A stretch of DNA of 5,661 bases from an uncultured Oscillospiraceae bacterium (GTDB lineage: Bacteria > Bacillota > Clostridia > UBA1212 > UBA1255), in NCBI GenBank assembly GCA_902462635.1, contig CABQCN010000106.1:1-5661 (forward strand). Direction: 5' to 3'. This document shows, piece after piece, positions 1 to 5,639 of this stretch. A program made the position numbers and the translations under genes. The notes beneath the pieces were generated by a model that was given only the letters and a program-made list of their open reading frames with translations, was not told the origin of the DNA and searched no databases. Positions within the stretch are counted from its first letter, which is position 1. The number at the start of each line of letters is the position of its first letter.

Positions 1-554
1 TGCGTCCCGTAAATATTGTCTTTTTCTACGGAAGCCGTAATTTGCGCGCCATATTCCGTATATGCGCTGACATAAGACGCGCAGTCCGCCGCGTAATACG
101 AATGTACGAAATATACAAATTCCCCCGGCTCCACATAACGATATAACTTACTTTGGGGCCTGTCTTCGGGAAATAGCAAAGCATTCCAACCGATATGCGG
201 CACCTTGTACTGGGGTCCGATCACCGGCGCAAGCGGTCTGACATTCCCGGGAATCAGGTTCAGTCCTTCATATTCCCCGTATTCATAGCTTTTCGTAAAA
301 AGCATCTGCATGCCGAGGCAGATCCCGAGCAGGGGTTTTCCTTTCGCCGTTTCCCGGATCAGCACGTCATATAGGCCCGTAAGGCGCAGCGCCCGCGCCG
401 CGTCGGAAAAAGCGCCGACGCCCGGGAGAATGAGTTTTTCCGCTTCTGCGATTACGCGGCGGTCATTCGTCGCCACGGCGTCCTGTCCGATAAAACGGAG
501 CGATGACGACAGCGAAAACAGATTGCCCACACCGTAATCAATAATCGCGATCAT
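1..554 (-). CDS. hisH: Imidazole glycerol phosphate synthase, glutamine amidotransferase subunit HisH (partial, 3' end cut by window edge)
   Basis: HisH hydrolyses glutamine and channels the ammonia to HisF, which makes imidazole glycerol phosphate and AICAR in the cytoplasm. The readable part is 184 codons from an ATG at 554. It starts MIAIIDYGVGNLFS, typical for the family, and shows the class I amidotransferase landmarks: PGVGAF (residues 44-49, oxyanion loop), GICLGMQ (77-83) with nucleophile Cys79, and VHSYY (150-154). The frame is still open at the edge, in the run KDNIYGT that normally precedes the QFHPEKS motif. The catalytic His and Glu and roughly the last 20 residues therefore lie outside the window. 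A Shine-Dalgarno AAGGGGG (564-570) sits 9 bases before the ATG, inside the end of hisB, and only one base separates the two genes. Family assignment is secure; completeness cannot be judged. Confidence 0.96.
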   Translation of the reverse strand, partial: MIAIIDYGVGNLFSLSSSLRFIGQDAVATNDRRVIAEAEKLILPGVGAFSDAARALRLTGLYDVLIRETAKGKPLLGICLGMQMLFTKSYEYGEYEGLNLIPGNVRPLAPVIGPQYKVPHIGWNALLFPEDRPQSKLYRYVEPGEFVYFVHSYYAADCASYVSAYTEYGAQITASVEKDNIYGT

Positions 555-555
555 T

Positions 556-1152
556 TTACAAAACCCCCTTTGTGGAAGGAATCGCGTCCGGATTTTCCGG
601 ATCCGCGGCAAGCGCCTCCCGCAGCGTTCTGGCGAAAGCTTTAAACACGCATTCCAGAATGTGATGCCCGTTCGTGCCGGAGATCTGTTTTATATGGAGC
701 GCGATCGGGAAATTGCGTACAAAAGCAAGCATAAATTCCTGCGCGAGTTCCGTATCGAATTCCCCTACCTTCTGAGGCAGGTTGAACAGCTCATAGGAAA
801 GATAGCTCCGGCCGGAAAGGTCTGTCGCGCACAAGACGAGCGCTTCATCCATCGGCAGCACGACATGCGCGTAGCGTTTGACGCCGCGCAGCTCGCCAGC
901 CGCTTCCGCAAAAGCTTTTCCCAGGCAGATTCCGACATCTTCCACCGTGTGGTGCAGGTCTACGTCCGTATCTCCTTTGCAGGAAAGATGCAGATCGAAA
1001 TTTCCGTGCTTTGCAAACAAAATCAGCATGTGGTTCAGGAAGCCGCAACCTGTATATAGATCAGATTCTCCCCTGCCGTCTATACAGAGTTCCAGCTCGA
1101 TCTGTGTTTCCGCCGTATCGCGGATGATTTTTCCGCTTCGCGCTTTTTTCAT
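556..1152 (-). CDS. hisB: Imidazoleglycerol-phosphate dehydratase, monofunctional
   Basis: HisB removes water from imidazole glycerol phosphate to give imidazole acetol phosphate, using two Mn2+ ions in a 24-subunit cytoplasmic enzyme. The 198-residue length fits the dehydratase alone; there is no N-terminal histidinol-phosphatase domain as in enterobacteria. Visible motifs are GFLNHMLILFAKHG (37-50), DLHHTVEDVGI (65-75), PMDEAL (100-105), DLSGRSYLSYE (111-121) and GTNGHHILECVFKAFAR (159-175). The His and Glu residues of these motifs (His41, His67, His68, Glu71, His163, His164, Glu167) are those that build the metal sites in the family. One oddity is Asn40 where the usual motif has Asp (FFDHML). 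The ATG overlaps the hisC stop by 4 bases, and GGAGG (1159-1163) lies 6 bases upstream, so the start is well supported. Confidence 0.97.
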   Translation of the reverse strand: MKKARSGKIIRDTAETQIELELCIDGRGESDLYTGCGFLNHMLILFAKHGNFDLHLSCKGDTDVDLHHTVEDVGICLGKAFAEAAGELRGVKRYAHVVLPMDEALVLCATDLSGRSYLSYELFNLPQKVGEFDTELAQEFMLAFVRNFPIALHIKQISGTNGHHILECVFKAFARTLREALAADPENPDAIPSTKGVL

Positions 1153-2228
1153 ACCGTTCCTCCCGTTTTTTCAGAAAGGATCTGCCGCAGCGTTTCCAAC
1201 AGCGCTTCCATTTGCGCTTCCGTTCCTACGGTGATCCGAATATAATCTTTGATTCGTTCCTTTGAAAAATGACGCACGAGGATTCCCCGCGCTTTCAGTT
1301 CCTGATACAGTTCTTCGCCGACGACGGCGCCGTGTCTCACAAACAAAAAATTACTTTTCGAATCCGTGACCGTAAACCCTTCTTTCCGCAATACTTGTTT
1401 AGCATACTCCCGCGTATTCGCGATTCTTTTGCAGTTCGCGTTATAATATGCGTCGTCCCGGATCGCCGCTGTTCCCGCGCGCATCGTCAGGCGGTTGATG
1501 CTGTACGGATTCGTAGAATATTTGATGCGGTTCAGATCCGCGGTCAGCGCTTCGTTTGCAATGGCAAAACCTAGCCTTGCCCCCGCCATGGAACGGGATT
1601 TTGAATACGTCATCACAGTGATCAGATTCTCATATTGCCGTGTCAGCGGATAACTGCTTTCCCCGCCGAAATCCACGTACGCTTCATCGATAAGCACAAT
1701 ATTATCCGGATTCGTTTCACAGATTTTGGCAATCTCATTGAGGGAAACCGTCAGCCCCGTAGGCGCGTTTGGGTTGGCGAGGATGATGTTTTTGTTGATT
1801 CCGTAATAATCGTCCATCCGTACGGTAAAATCATCCATCAGCGGGATTTCCTTATACGGCACGCCGTAAAGTTCCGCGTAAACTTTATAAAATCCGTAAG
1901 TGATGTCCGGGAAAACGGCTTCGGAATCCCTGCCGCAGAACGCCATAAAGGAAAACGACAAAATATCGTCCGACCCATTCGCAACAAATACGTTTTCCGT
2001 TTTCACCCCGTAATGCGCCGCGATGGTGCTGCGCAGCTCCGCACAGTCCGGATCGGGGTACAGATTGAGCTGGGATACGGCTTCTCTGCCGAGCGCCTCC
2101 AGAACGCCTTCCGAGGGCGGGTAAGGCGACTCATTGGTATTCAATTTAATATAGGTTCTGTCCTGCGGCTGCTCTCCCGGTTTATATGTCTCCAGCATAC
2201 CGTATTTTTTGTTCAGAAATTTGCTCAT
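1149..2228 (-). CDS. hisC: Histidinol-phosphate aminotransferase
   Basis: HisC is a PLP-dependent, fold type I aminotransferase that transfers the amino group of glutamate to imidazole acetol phosphate, giving histidinol phosphate. I chose the ATG at 2228 (359 residues, MSKFLNKKYG) because clostridial homologues begin this way and a weak GGTGG lies 8 bases upstream. A GTG at 2240, four codons earlier, is possible and has AAAGGA only 4 bases upstream. In 359-residue numbering: IKLNTNESPYPPS (27-39, substrate end), ANGSDDIL (83-90), NPNAPTG (152-158), DEAYVDF (181-187, the Asp contacts the PLP ring nitrogen), and SKSRSMAGARLGF (209-221) with Schiff-base Lys210. The C-terminal Arg region KDYIRITVGT is also present. 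The gene sits between hisD and hisB; its TGA overlaps the hisB ATG. Confidence 0.95.
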   Translation of the reverse strand: MSKFLNKKYGMLETYKPGEQPQDRTYIKLNTNESPYPPSEGVLEALGREAVSQLNLYPDPDCAELRSTIAAHYGVKTENVFVANGSDDILSFSFMAFCGRDSEAVFPDITYGFYKVYAELYGVPYKEIPLMDDFTVRMDDYYGINKNIILANPNAPTGLTVSLNEIAKICETNPDNIVLIDEAYVDFGGESSYPLTRQYENLITVMTYSKSRSMAGARLGFAIANEALTADLNRIKYSTNPYSINRLTMRAGTAAIRDDAYYNANCKRIANTREYAKQVLRKEGFTVTDSKSNFLFVRHGAVVGEELYQELKARGILVRHFSKERIKDYIRITVGTEAQMEALLETLRQILSEKTGGTV

Positions 2229-2236
2229 GTCGGCGT

Positions 2237-2250
2237 CCACCGTATCCTTT
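2237..2250 (-). promoter_or_regulatory. Competing ribosome binding signals that decide the hisC start
   Basis: Between the hisD stop (2260) and hisC there are two weak Shine-Dalgarno candidates. AAAGGA (2245-2250) is only 4 bases from the GTG at 2240 and 16 bases from the ATG at 2228. GGTGG (2237-2241) overlaps that GTG and is 8 bases from the ATG. Spacing and family N-termini favour the ATG; the larger purine match favours the GTG. Every other gene here has one clear signal, so hisC may be initiated less efficiently. Confidence 0.45.
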
Positions 2251-2259
2251 CGAGCGTTT

Positions 2260-3555
2260 TTATTTTACAGTATTCCCCAAAAGCCCGCATCGTAAGCTCA
2301 CGGAACGTCCGTGCGCCTGCAGTCCTTCTTCTTCGGCAATCGTTACGATATCCTTGCACGCTTTTTCCAGCGCTTCCGCGGTATAATACGTATATGCCGA
2401 CTTTTTGACGAAGTCCTCCACCGAAAGCGGGCTGGAGAACCGCGCCGTGCCGCCCGTAGGAAGCGTGTGATTCGGCCCGGCGTAATAATCGCCGAGCGCT
2501 TCCGGGCAATTTCTTCCCAGAAAAACGGAACCGGCGTTCCGCACCAGGCTCAGATAGTCGAAGGGGTTGTCCACACACAGCTCCAAGTGTTCCGGCGCGA
2601 TTTCGTTTGCCGCCTCGATGGCAATGCGAATCGAGGACGTTATGATTATTTTACCATTGTTGTCAATAGAAGCGCGCGCAATGTCGCTGCGCGGCAGCGA
2701 TGGGATCAGGCGTTCCAGCGCTTCCGCAACTTGCCGGGCAAAGGTTTCCTCGTCTGTAATCAGCACCGCGGTTGCCATCTTATCGTGCTCCGCCTGGGAC
2801 AGCAGGTCCATTGCCGTAACGTCCGGATTGTTTTTCCCGTCCGCCACAATGAGGATTTCGCTTGGTCCCGCGATCATGTCCGTATCCACGATTCCCTGCA
2901 CCTGCCGCTTTGCTTCCGCGACATACGCGTTTCCGGGACCTACGATCTTGTCGGCGCGCGGTATGGTCTCCGTTCCGTAAGCGAGTGCGGCGATGGCCTG
3001 AGCGCCGCCCGCCTTTATAATATAATTTGCGCCGGCCACAGATGCGGCCGCCAATATCTGCGGCGGCACGTTTCCATCCCGGTCGGGGGGCGTCGTAATC
3101 AGAATCTTTTCGACGCCGGCGATTTTCGCGGGGATACAATTCATCAGGACGGTGGACGGATAGCGCGCCGTTCCTCCCGGTACATAGATCCCGACCGTCT
3201 TCAGCGGAATCACGCGCTGCCCCGTAATAATACCGTTTGCTTCCTGTATTGCAAATCCGTTCTGTTTCTGCTTTTCGTGGAAGCGAAAGATATTGTCTGC
3301 CGCCCGTTCCAGCGCCGCGAGAAAAGCGGGATCCGCCGCCGCGGCGCCTTTTGCGATCGCTTCCGGTTCTTCGAGAAGCGCTCCCGTAAGTTCCACACGG
3401 TCGAATGTTTTCGTATAATATTTTACCGCCGCATCCCCGCGCGCCCTGACGTCCTCCAGAACCGACCGCACGGCGCTTGCAATTTCTTTCTGTTCCATAG
3501 GCTCCGGTAAAATTTCTTCTCTCTTAAAAGTATCTCTTTTCAGGATCCGTATCAT
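2260..3555 (-). CDS. hisD: Histidinol dehydrogenase
   Basis: HisD is a Zn2+- and NAD+-dependent cytoplasmic enzyme that oxidises L-histidinol to L-histidine in two steps, ending the pathway. The 431-residue length matches the family. Motifs run in the expected order: VPGGTARYPSTVLMN (125-139), GGAQAIAALAYGTE (183-196), KIVGPGNAYVAEAKRQV (203-219), DMIAGPSEILIVAD (226-239), SQAEHD (253-258), APEHLEL (320-326) and GDYYAGPNHTLPTGG (355-369). Gln254, His257, Asp356 and His415 correspond to the four zinc ligands of the E. coli enzyme. Glu322 and His323 correspond to its catalytic acid-base pair. No key residue is missing. GGGAGGG (3564-3570) lies 8 bases before the ATG, inside the last codons of hisG; 4 bases separate the genes. 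Confidence 0.98.
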   Translation of the reverse strand: MIRILKRDTFKREEILPEPMEQKEIASAVRSVLEDVRARGDAAVKYYTKTFDRVELTGALLEEPEAIAKGAAAADPAFLAALERAADNIFRFHEKQKQNGFAIQEANGIITGQRVIPLKTVGIYVPGGTARYPSTVLMNCIPAKIAGVEKILITTPPDRDGNVPPQILAAASVAGANYIIKAGGAQAIAALAYGTETIPRADKIVGPGNAYVAEAKRQVQGIVDTDMIAGPSEILIVADGKNNPDVTAMDLLSQAEHDKMATAVLITDEETFARQVAEALERLIPSLPRSDIARASIDNNGKIIITSSIRIAIEAANEIAPEHLELCVDNPFDYLSLVRNAGSVFLGRNCPEALGDYYAGPNHTLPTGGTARFSSPLSVEDFVKKSAYTYYTAEALEKACKDIVTIAEEEGLQAHGRSVSLRCGLLGNTVK

Positions 3556-3559
3556 GCCG

Positions 3560-4174
3560 TTATCCCTCCCGCAATTTTGTGCAAAGCGTTTTTATCGCAT
3601 CATATTTGAATTTATAACTCGTTTTGTTTGCCACCAGGCGCGCACTGATGGGCACGATTTCCTCGATCGGTTCCAGATCGTTCTCCAGCAGCGTCGTACC
3701 GGTTTCCACGATATCCACGATGACATCCGAAAGATTCAGAATCGGCGCCAGCTCGATAGAGCCGTTTAATTTTATGATATCGATTTCCCTGCTTCTTCTG
3801 CCGTAAAATTCCCGCGCGATATTCGGAAATTTCGTCGCGACCCGCAGCGTTCGTTCCGTATTGTCTTCGAATCCCTTCTTTGCCGCGACGCACATGCGGC
3901 ATTTTCCGATCTCTAAATCGTTCAATTCATATACCTCTGGCGCGTATTCCAGTAAAATATCTTTTCCCGCGACGCCGATATCCGCGGCGCCGCGTTCCAC
4001 ATAAATCGCAACGTCGGAAGGCTTTACCCAGAAATAGCGCACGCCGTTTTCCGCATTTTCGAAAATGAGTTTCCGATTGTTCTCGCGGATCGCAGGACAG
4101 CCATATCCGATTTTTTCAAATATTCCGTATACTTTTTCACCCAGCCTGCCCTTTGGCAGCGCAATATTGATCAT
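3560..4174 (-). CDS. hisG: ATP phosphoribosyltransferase catalytic subunit, short form (HisG-S)
   Basis: HisG condenses ATP with PRPP to give phosphoribosyl-ATP, the committed step of the pathway. At 204 residues it is the short form, which lacks the C-terminal histidine-binding domain of long HisG and needs HisZ for activity and feedback inhibition. The hisZ gene lies directly upstream. Visible are the N-terminal IALPKGRLGEKV (4-15), DVAIYVERGAADIGVAGKDI (54-73) and the PRPP-binding loop DIVETGTTL (154-162). The ATG overlaps the hisZ TGA (ATGA), which suggests translational coupling and balanced production of the two subunits. The Shine-Dalgarno GGGAGG (4186-4191) lies inside hisZ, 11 bases from the ATG, slightly far but usable for a coupled gene. 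Confidence 0.97.
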   Translation of the reverse strand: MINIALPKGRLGEKVYGIFEKIGYGCPAIRENNRKLIFENAENGVRYFWVKPSDVAIYVERGAADIGVAGKDILLEYAPEVYELNDLEIGKCRMCVAAKKGFEDNTERTLRVATKFPNIAREFYGRRSREIDIIKLNGSIELAPILNLSDVIVDIVETGTTLLENDLEPIEEIVPISARLVANKTSYKFKYDAIKTLCTKLREG

Positions 4175-5286
4175 AATTCCACAAGCCTCCCGCCCTGCAT
4201 TTCATATCTTCTGCCGCATTTTAAAGTCTTGCCGCTGCCTTTTTTATAAACCGTCGTGCTTCGTCCTTCCGCGGCAAATTGTTTTACCGTTTTTGCCAGC
4301 GCCTGCAGATCCGTATCGCTGTCGTAATAAATGACGATTTCCGCGTCTGCATTTTTCGGAGACGCGACATATTGCCAAAGAATGCCCAGATATACGGCAA
4401 AACCGATGGCGCCGGATTTCTTTTCAAATCGTTCCAGAAGTTTGTCGTATCTTCCCCCGGAAAGTACATTGACGGGGATTCCTTCCACAAATCCCTGGAA
4501 AACAACCGCGTTATAATAATTCATATCATTGATGACGGAGAAATCGATCTTCATATGATCGCTGCTTCCATTGATTTTAAAAATAGTATAGATTGCCTCC
4601 AATTCCCGTATCGCGTCTTCGGTTTCCGTGTTCACGCTGAGTTCTCTGAGCACCGGAAGTACGAGGTCAAAGGAACCCCATAAGGAAGCCGTATGGCATA
4701 TTTTTTCCGCGATGTCGCTTCCGACGCCCGCTTTTTCGCACTGTTTCAGGATATCATGCGAATTTTTTTCTTTGATGTAGTTCATAATTTCTGCACGTTT
4801 GGAAAAATCGATTCCCGCAGCGGAAAGCAGTCCGTGAATAAATCCCATGTGTGAAATATCGATCACATAATGATCCGTCAGCACTTCCAGGCTTTTTGCC
4901 GCAAGGCTGAGCACTTCCCCCGTTTCATATACCCCCACGTCTCCGATACATTCGAGGCCCATCTGCAGGATTTCGCGTACTTCGCGCGTATTTTTCAAAG
5001 TTCTGTATACATTTTCATGATAAAATAACTTCTCCGTATCATCCGATGTCCTTACTTTTTTGATGATCGAAAGCGTAACGTCCGGCTTAAGCGCCATCAA
5101 TTTTCCATTGAAATCATTAAATGTTATAATATCATCGCTGACCAGAAAATTTTTATTCTCCACATATAAATCGTATTCTTCGAATTTACGCATTTTGTAT
5201 GGCTGATATCCGTATGTACGGTACAGCTCTTTCAGGGCAATTACTGCTTCATCTTCATTTTTAACTTTCAAATCCGGGTTCTCCAC
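4171..5286 (-). CDS. hisZ: ATP phosphoribosyltransferase regulatory subunit HisZ
   Basis: HisZ is a catalytically inactive paralogue of the class II histidyl-tRNA synthetase core that binds HisG-S and carries histidine feedback control. The 371 residues resemble HisRS. Residues 16-36 (ALKELYRTYGYQPYKMRKFE) fit the start of the core. MALKPDVTLSI (64-74) with YHENVYR (89-95) fits a degenerate motif 2. QMGLECIG (108-115) follows, then NYYNAVVFQGF (256-266, compare the DYY..TVFE of HisRS), and SGGRYDKLLERF (276-287) with GAIGFAVYLG (292-301) fits motif 3. The last 55 or so residues look like a small alpha/beta remnant instead of a full anticodon-binding domain. The context beside short hisG argues against a true HisRS. 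The start is a GTG at 5286 with AGGAGG 6 bases upstream. It is the first gene of the operon, about 20 bases after the predicted transcription start. Confidence 0.95.
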   Translation of the reverse strand: MENPDLKVKNEDEAVIALKELYRTYGYQPYKMRKFEEYDLYVENKNFLVSDDIITFNDFNGKLMALKPDVTLSIIKKVRTSDDTEKLFYHENVYRTLKNTREVREILQMGLECIGDVGVYETGEVLSLAAKSLEVLTDHYVIDISHMGFIHGLLSAAGIDFSKRAEIMNYIKEKNSHDILKQCEKAGVGSDIAEKICHTASLWGSFDLVLPVLRELSVNTETEDAIRELEAIYTIFKINGSSDHMKIDFSVINDMNYYNAVVFQGFVEGIPVNVLSGGRYDKLLERFEKKSGAIGFAVYLGILWQYVASPKNADAEIVIYYDSDTDLQALAKTVKQFAAEGRSTTVYKKGSGKTLKCGRRYEMQGGRLVEL

Positions 5287-5292
5287 AATGCA

Positions 5293-5298
5293 CCTCCT
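5293..5298 (-). promoter_or_regulatory. Strong Shine-Dalgarno sequence for the GTG start of hisZ
   Basis: A full AGGAGG, continuing as AGGAGGTG, lies 6 bases before the GTG at 5286. It fixes the start of hisZ although the codon is not ATG. It is the best ribosome binding site of the operon and sits on the first gene. Confidence 0.85.
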
Positions 5299-5313
5299 GC
5301 TTTATTTCGCTGT

Positions 5314-5342
5314 ATTATACACCACTTTAGCATGGTAGTCAA
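5314..5342 (-). promoter_or_regulatory. Sigma-A type promoter of the his operon
   Basis: Read on the minus strand, TTGACT (5342-5337) and a perfect TATAAT (5319-5314) are separated by 17 bp. This is one base from the full sigma-70/sigma-A consensus at ideal spacing. There is no extended -10 TG. Transcription should begin near 5307, leaving a leader of only about 20 bases before the hisZ GTG. That leaves no room for a T-box, riboswitch or leader-peptide attenuator between promoter and gene. A symmetric repeat covers the -35 box and spacer, so control is probably by a repressor. Transcription start is inferred from the box positions. Confidence 0.88.
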
Positions 5343-5358
5343 CTAAATTACTAAAGTG
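5323..5358. promoter_or_regulatory. 36-bp palindromic operator-like sequence over the his promoter
   Basis: Arms CACTTTAG (5323-5330) and CTAAAGTG (5351-5358) form a perfect 8-bp inverted repeat with a 20-bp spacer. At the exact centre of the spacer is a second inverted repeat, read TAGT-TG-ACTA on the minus strand (5336-5345). Together 13 of 18 base pairs of the palindrome match. The centre falls on the -35 box, and the half-sites (TTTAG, TAGT) recur about every 9 bp. This geometry fits a repressor bound as tandem dimers on one face of the DNA. The core resembles the CTAGTTAACTAG core of TrpR operators. TrpR-like proteins (YerC/HisR) have been proposed as histidine repressors in some Gram-positive bacteria, so such a protein is a reasonable but unproven candidate. 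No regulator gene is in the window. Confidence 0.65.
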
Positions 5359-5500
5359 TAAAAACCAAATTTCGCGGGAAATCTCTGTCTTAAATAAAAA
5401 AGAAACACCAATCATATAATAATCGTGGAAAATGATCCGAATTTACTGGATAGGATTTCCCATCCCTCCCCCTTTCGAACAATTTCCACGGCAAATTATA

Positions 5501-5550
5501 CGAAAAAATCGTCTCCAGACCTCCTTGGCGCCATACCCCCGATTTTTTCG
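5501..5550. repeat. Inverted repeat with A-tract/T-tract arms inside the box cluster, possible bidirectional terminator
   Basis: CGAAAAAATCG (5501-5511) and CGATTTTTTCG (5540-5550) are perfect 11-bp arms around a 28-base loop. The loop holds two small palindromes, GTCTCCAGAC (5511-5520, sharing one base with the left arm) and TGGCGCCA (5526-5533). Six A on one side and six T on the other, with GC-rich sequence between, resembles a bidirectional rho-independent terminator. However, the loop is long and has no strong internal GC stem. It is flanked by boxes at 5473 and 5565 in opposite orientation, so it may simply be the inner part of a nested palindromic element. Confidence 0.5.
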
Positions 5551-5606
5551 CACAAAAACCGTCCGGAATTGTTCGAAATCCAGGGCAAGCCTTCCCGCCA
5601 TCCCCG

Positions 5607-5639
5607 TTTCGAACAATTTCAGGGTAAAATTGTTCGAAA
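5607..5639. repeat. Perfect 13-bp hairpin made by two adjacent boxes
   Basis: TTTCGAACAATTT (5607-5619) and AAATTGTTCGAAA (5627-5639) are perfect reverse complements around a 7-base loop (CAGGGTA). The stem is AT-rich and no T-run follows on either strand, so it does not look like an intrinsic terminator. It is the tightest pair of the box cluster. Confidence 0.75.

Noticed and set aside
1635..2408. A 257-codon open frame on the plus strand opposite hisC and the end of hisD
   Set aside because: It crosses the hisD/hisC junction, has no family resemblance, and is opposite two well-supported genes.
2311..3510. A 399-codon open frame on the plus strand opposite hisD
   Set aside because: It lies fully antisense to a complete hisD with all catalytic residues. 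Its protein is Arg-rich with no recognisable domain, as expected for a codon-bias shadow.
4171..5286. Histidyl-tRNA synthetase instead of HisZ
   Set aside because: The protein is too short, lacks a full anticodon-binding domain, has degenerate motifs, and overlaps a short hisG that needs HisZ.
5474..5639. LexA/SOS box reading of the CGAAC and GTTCG pieces
   Set aside because: A Gram-positive SOS box needs GAAC-N4-GTTC. Here the inverted pieces are at least 16 bases apart, so spacing is wrong.
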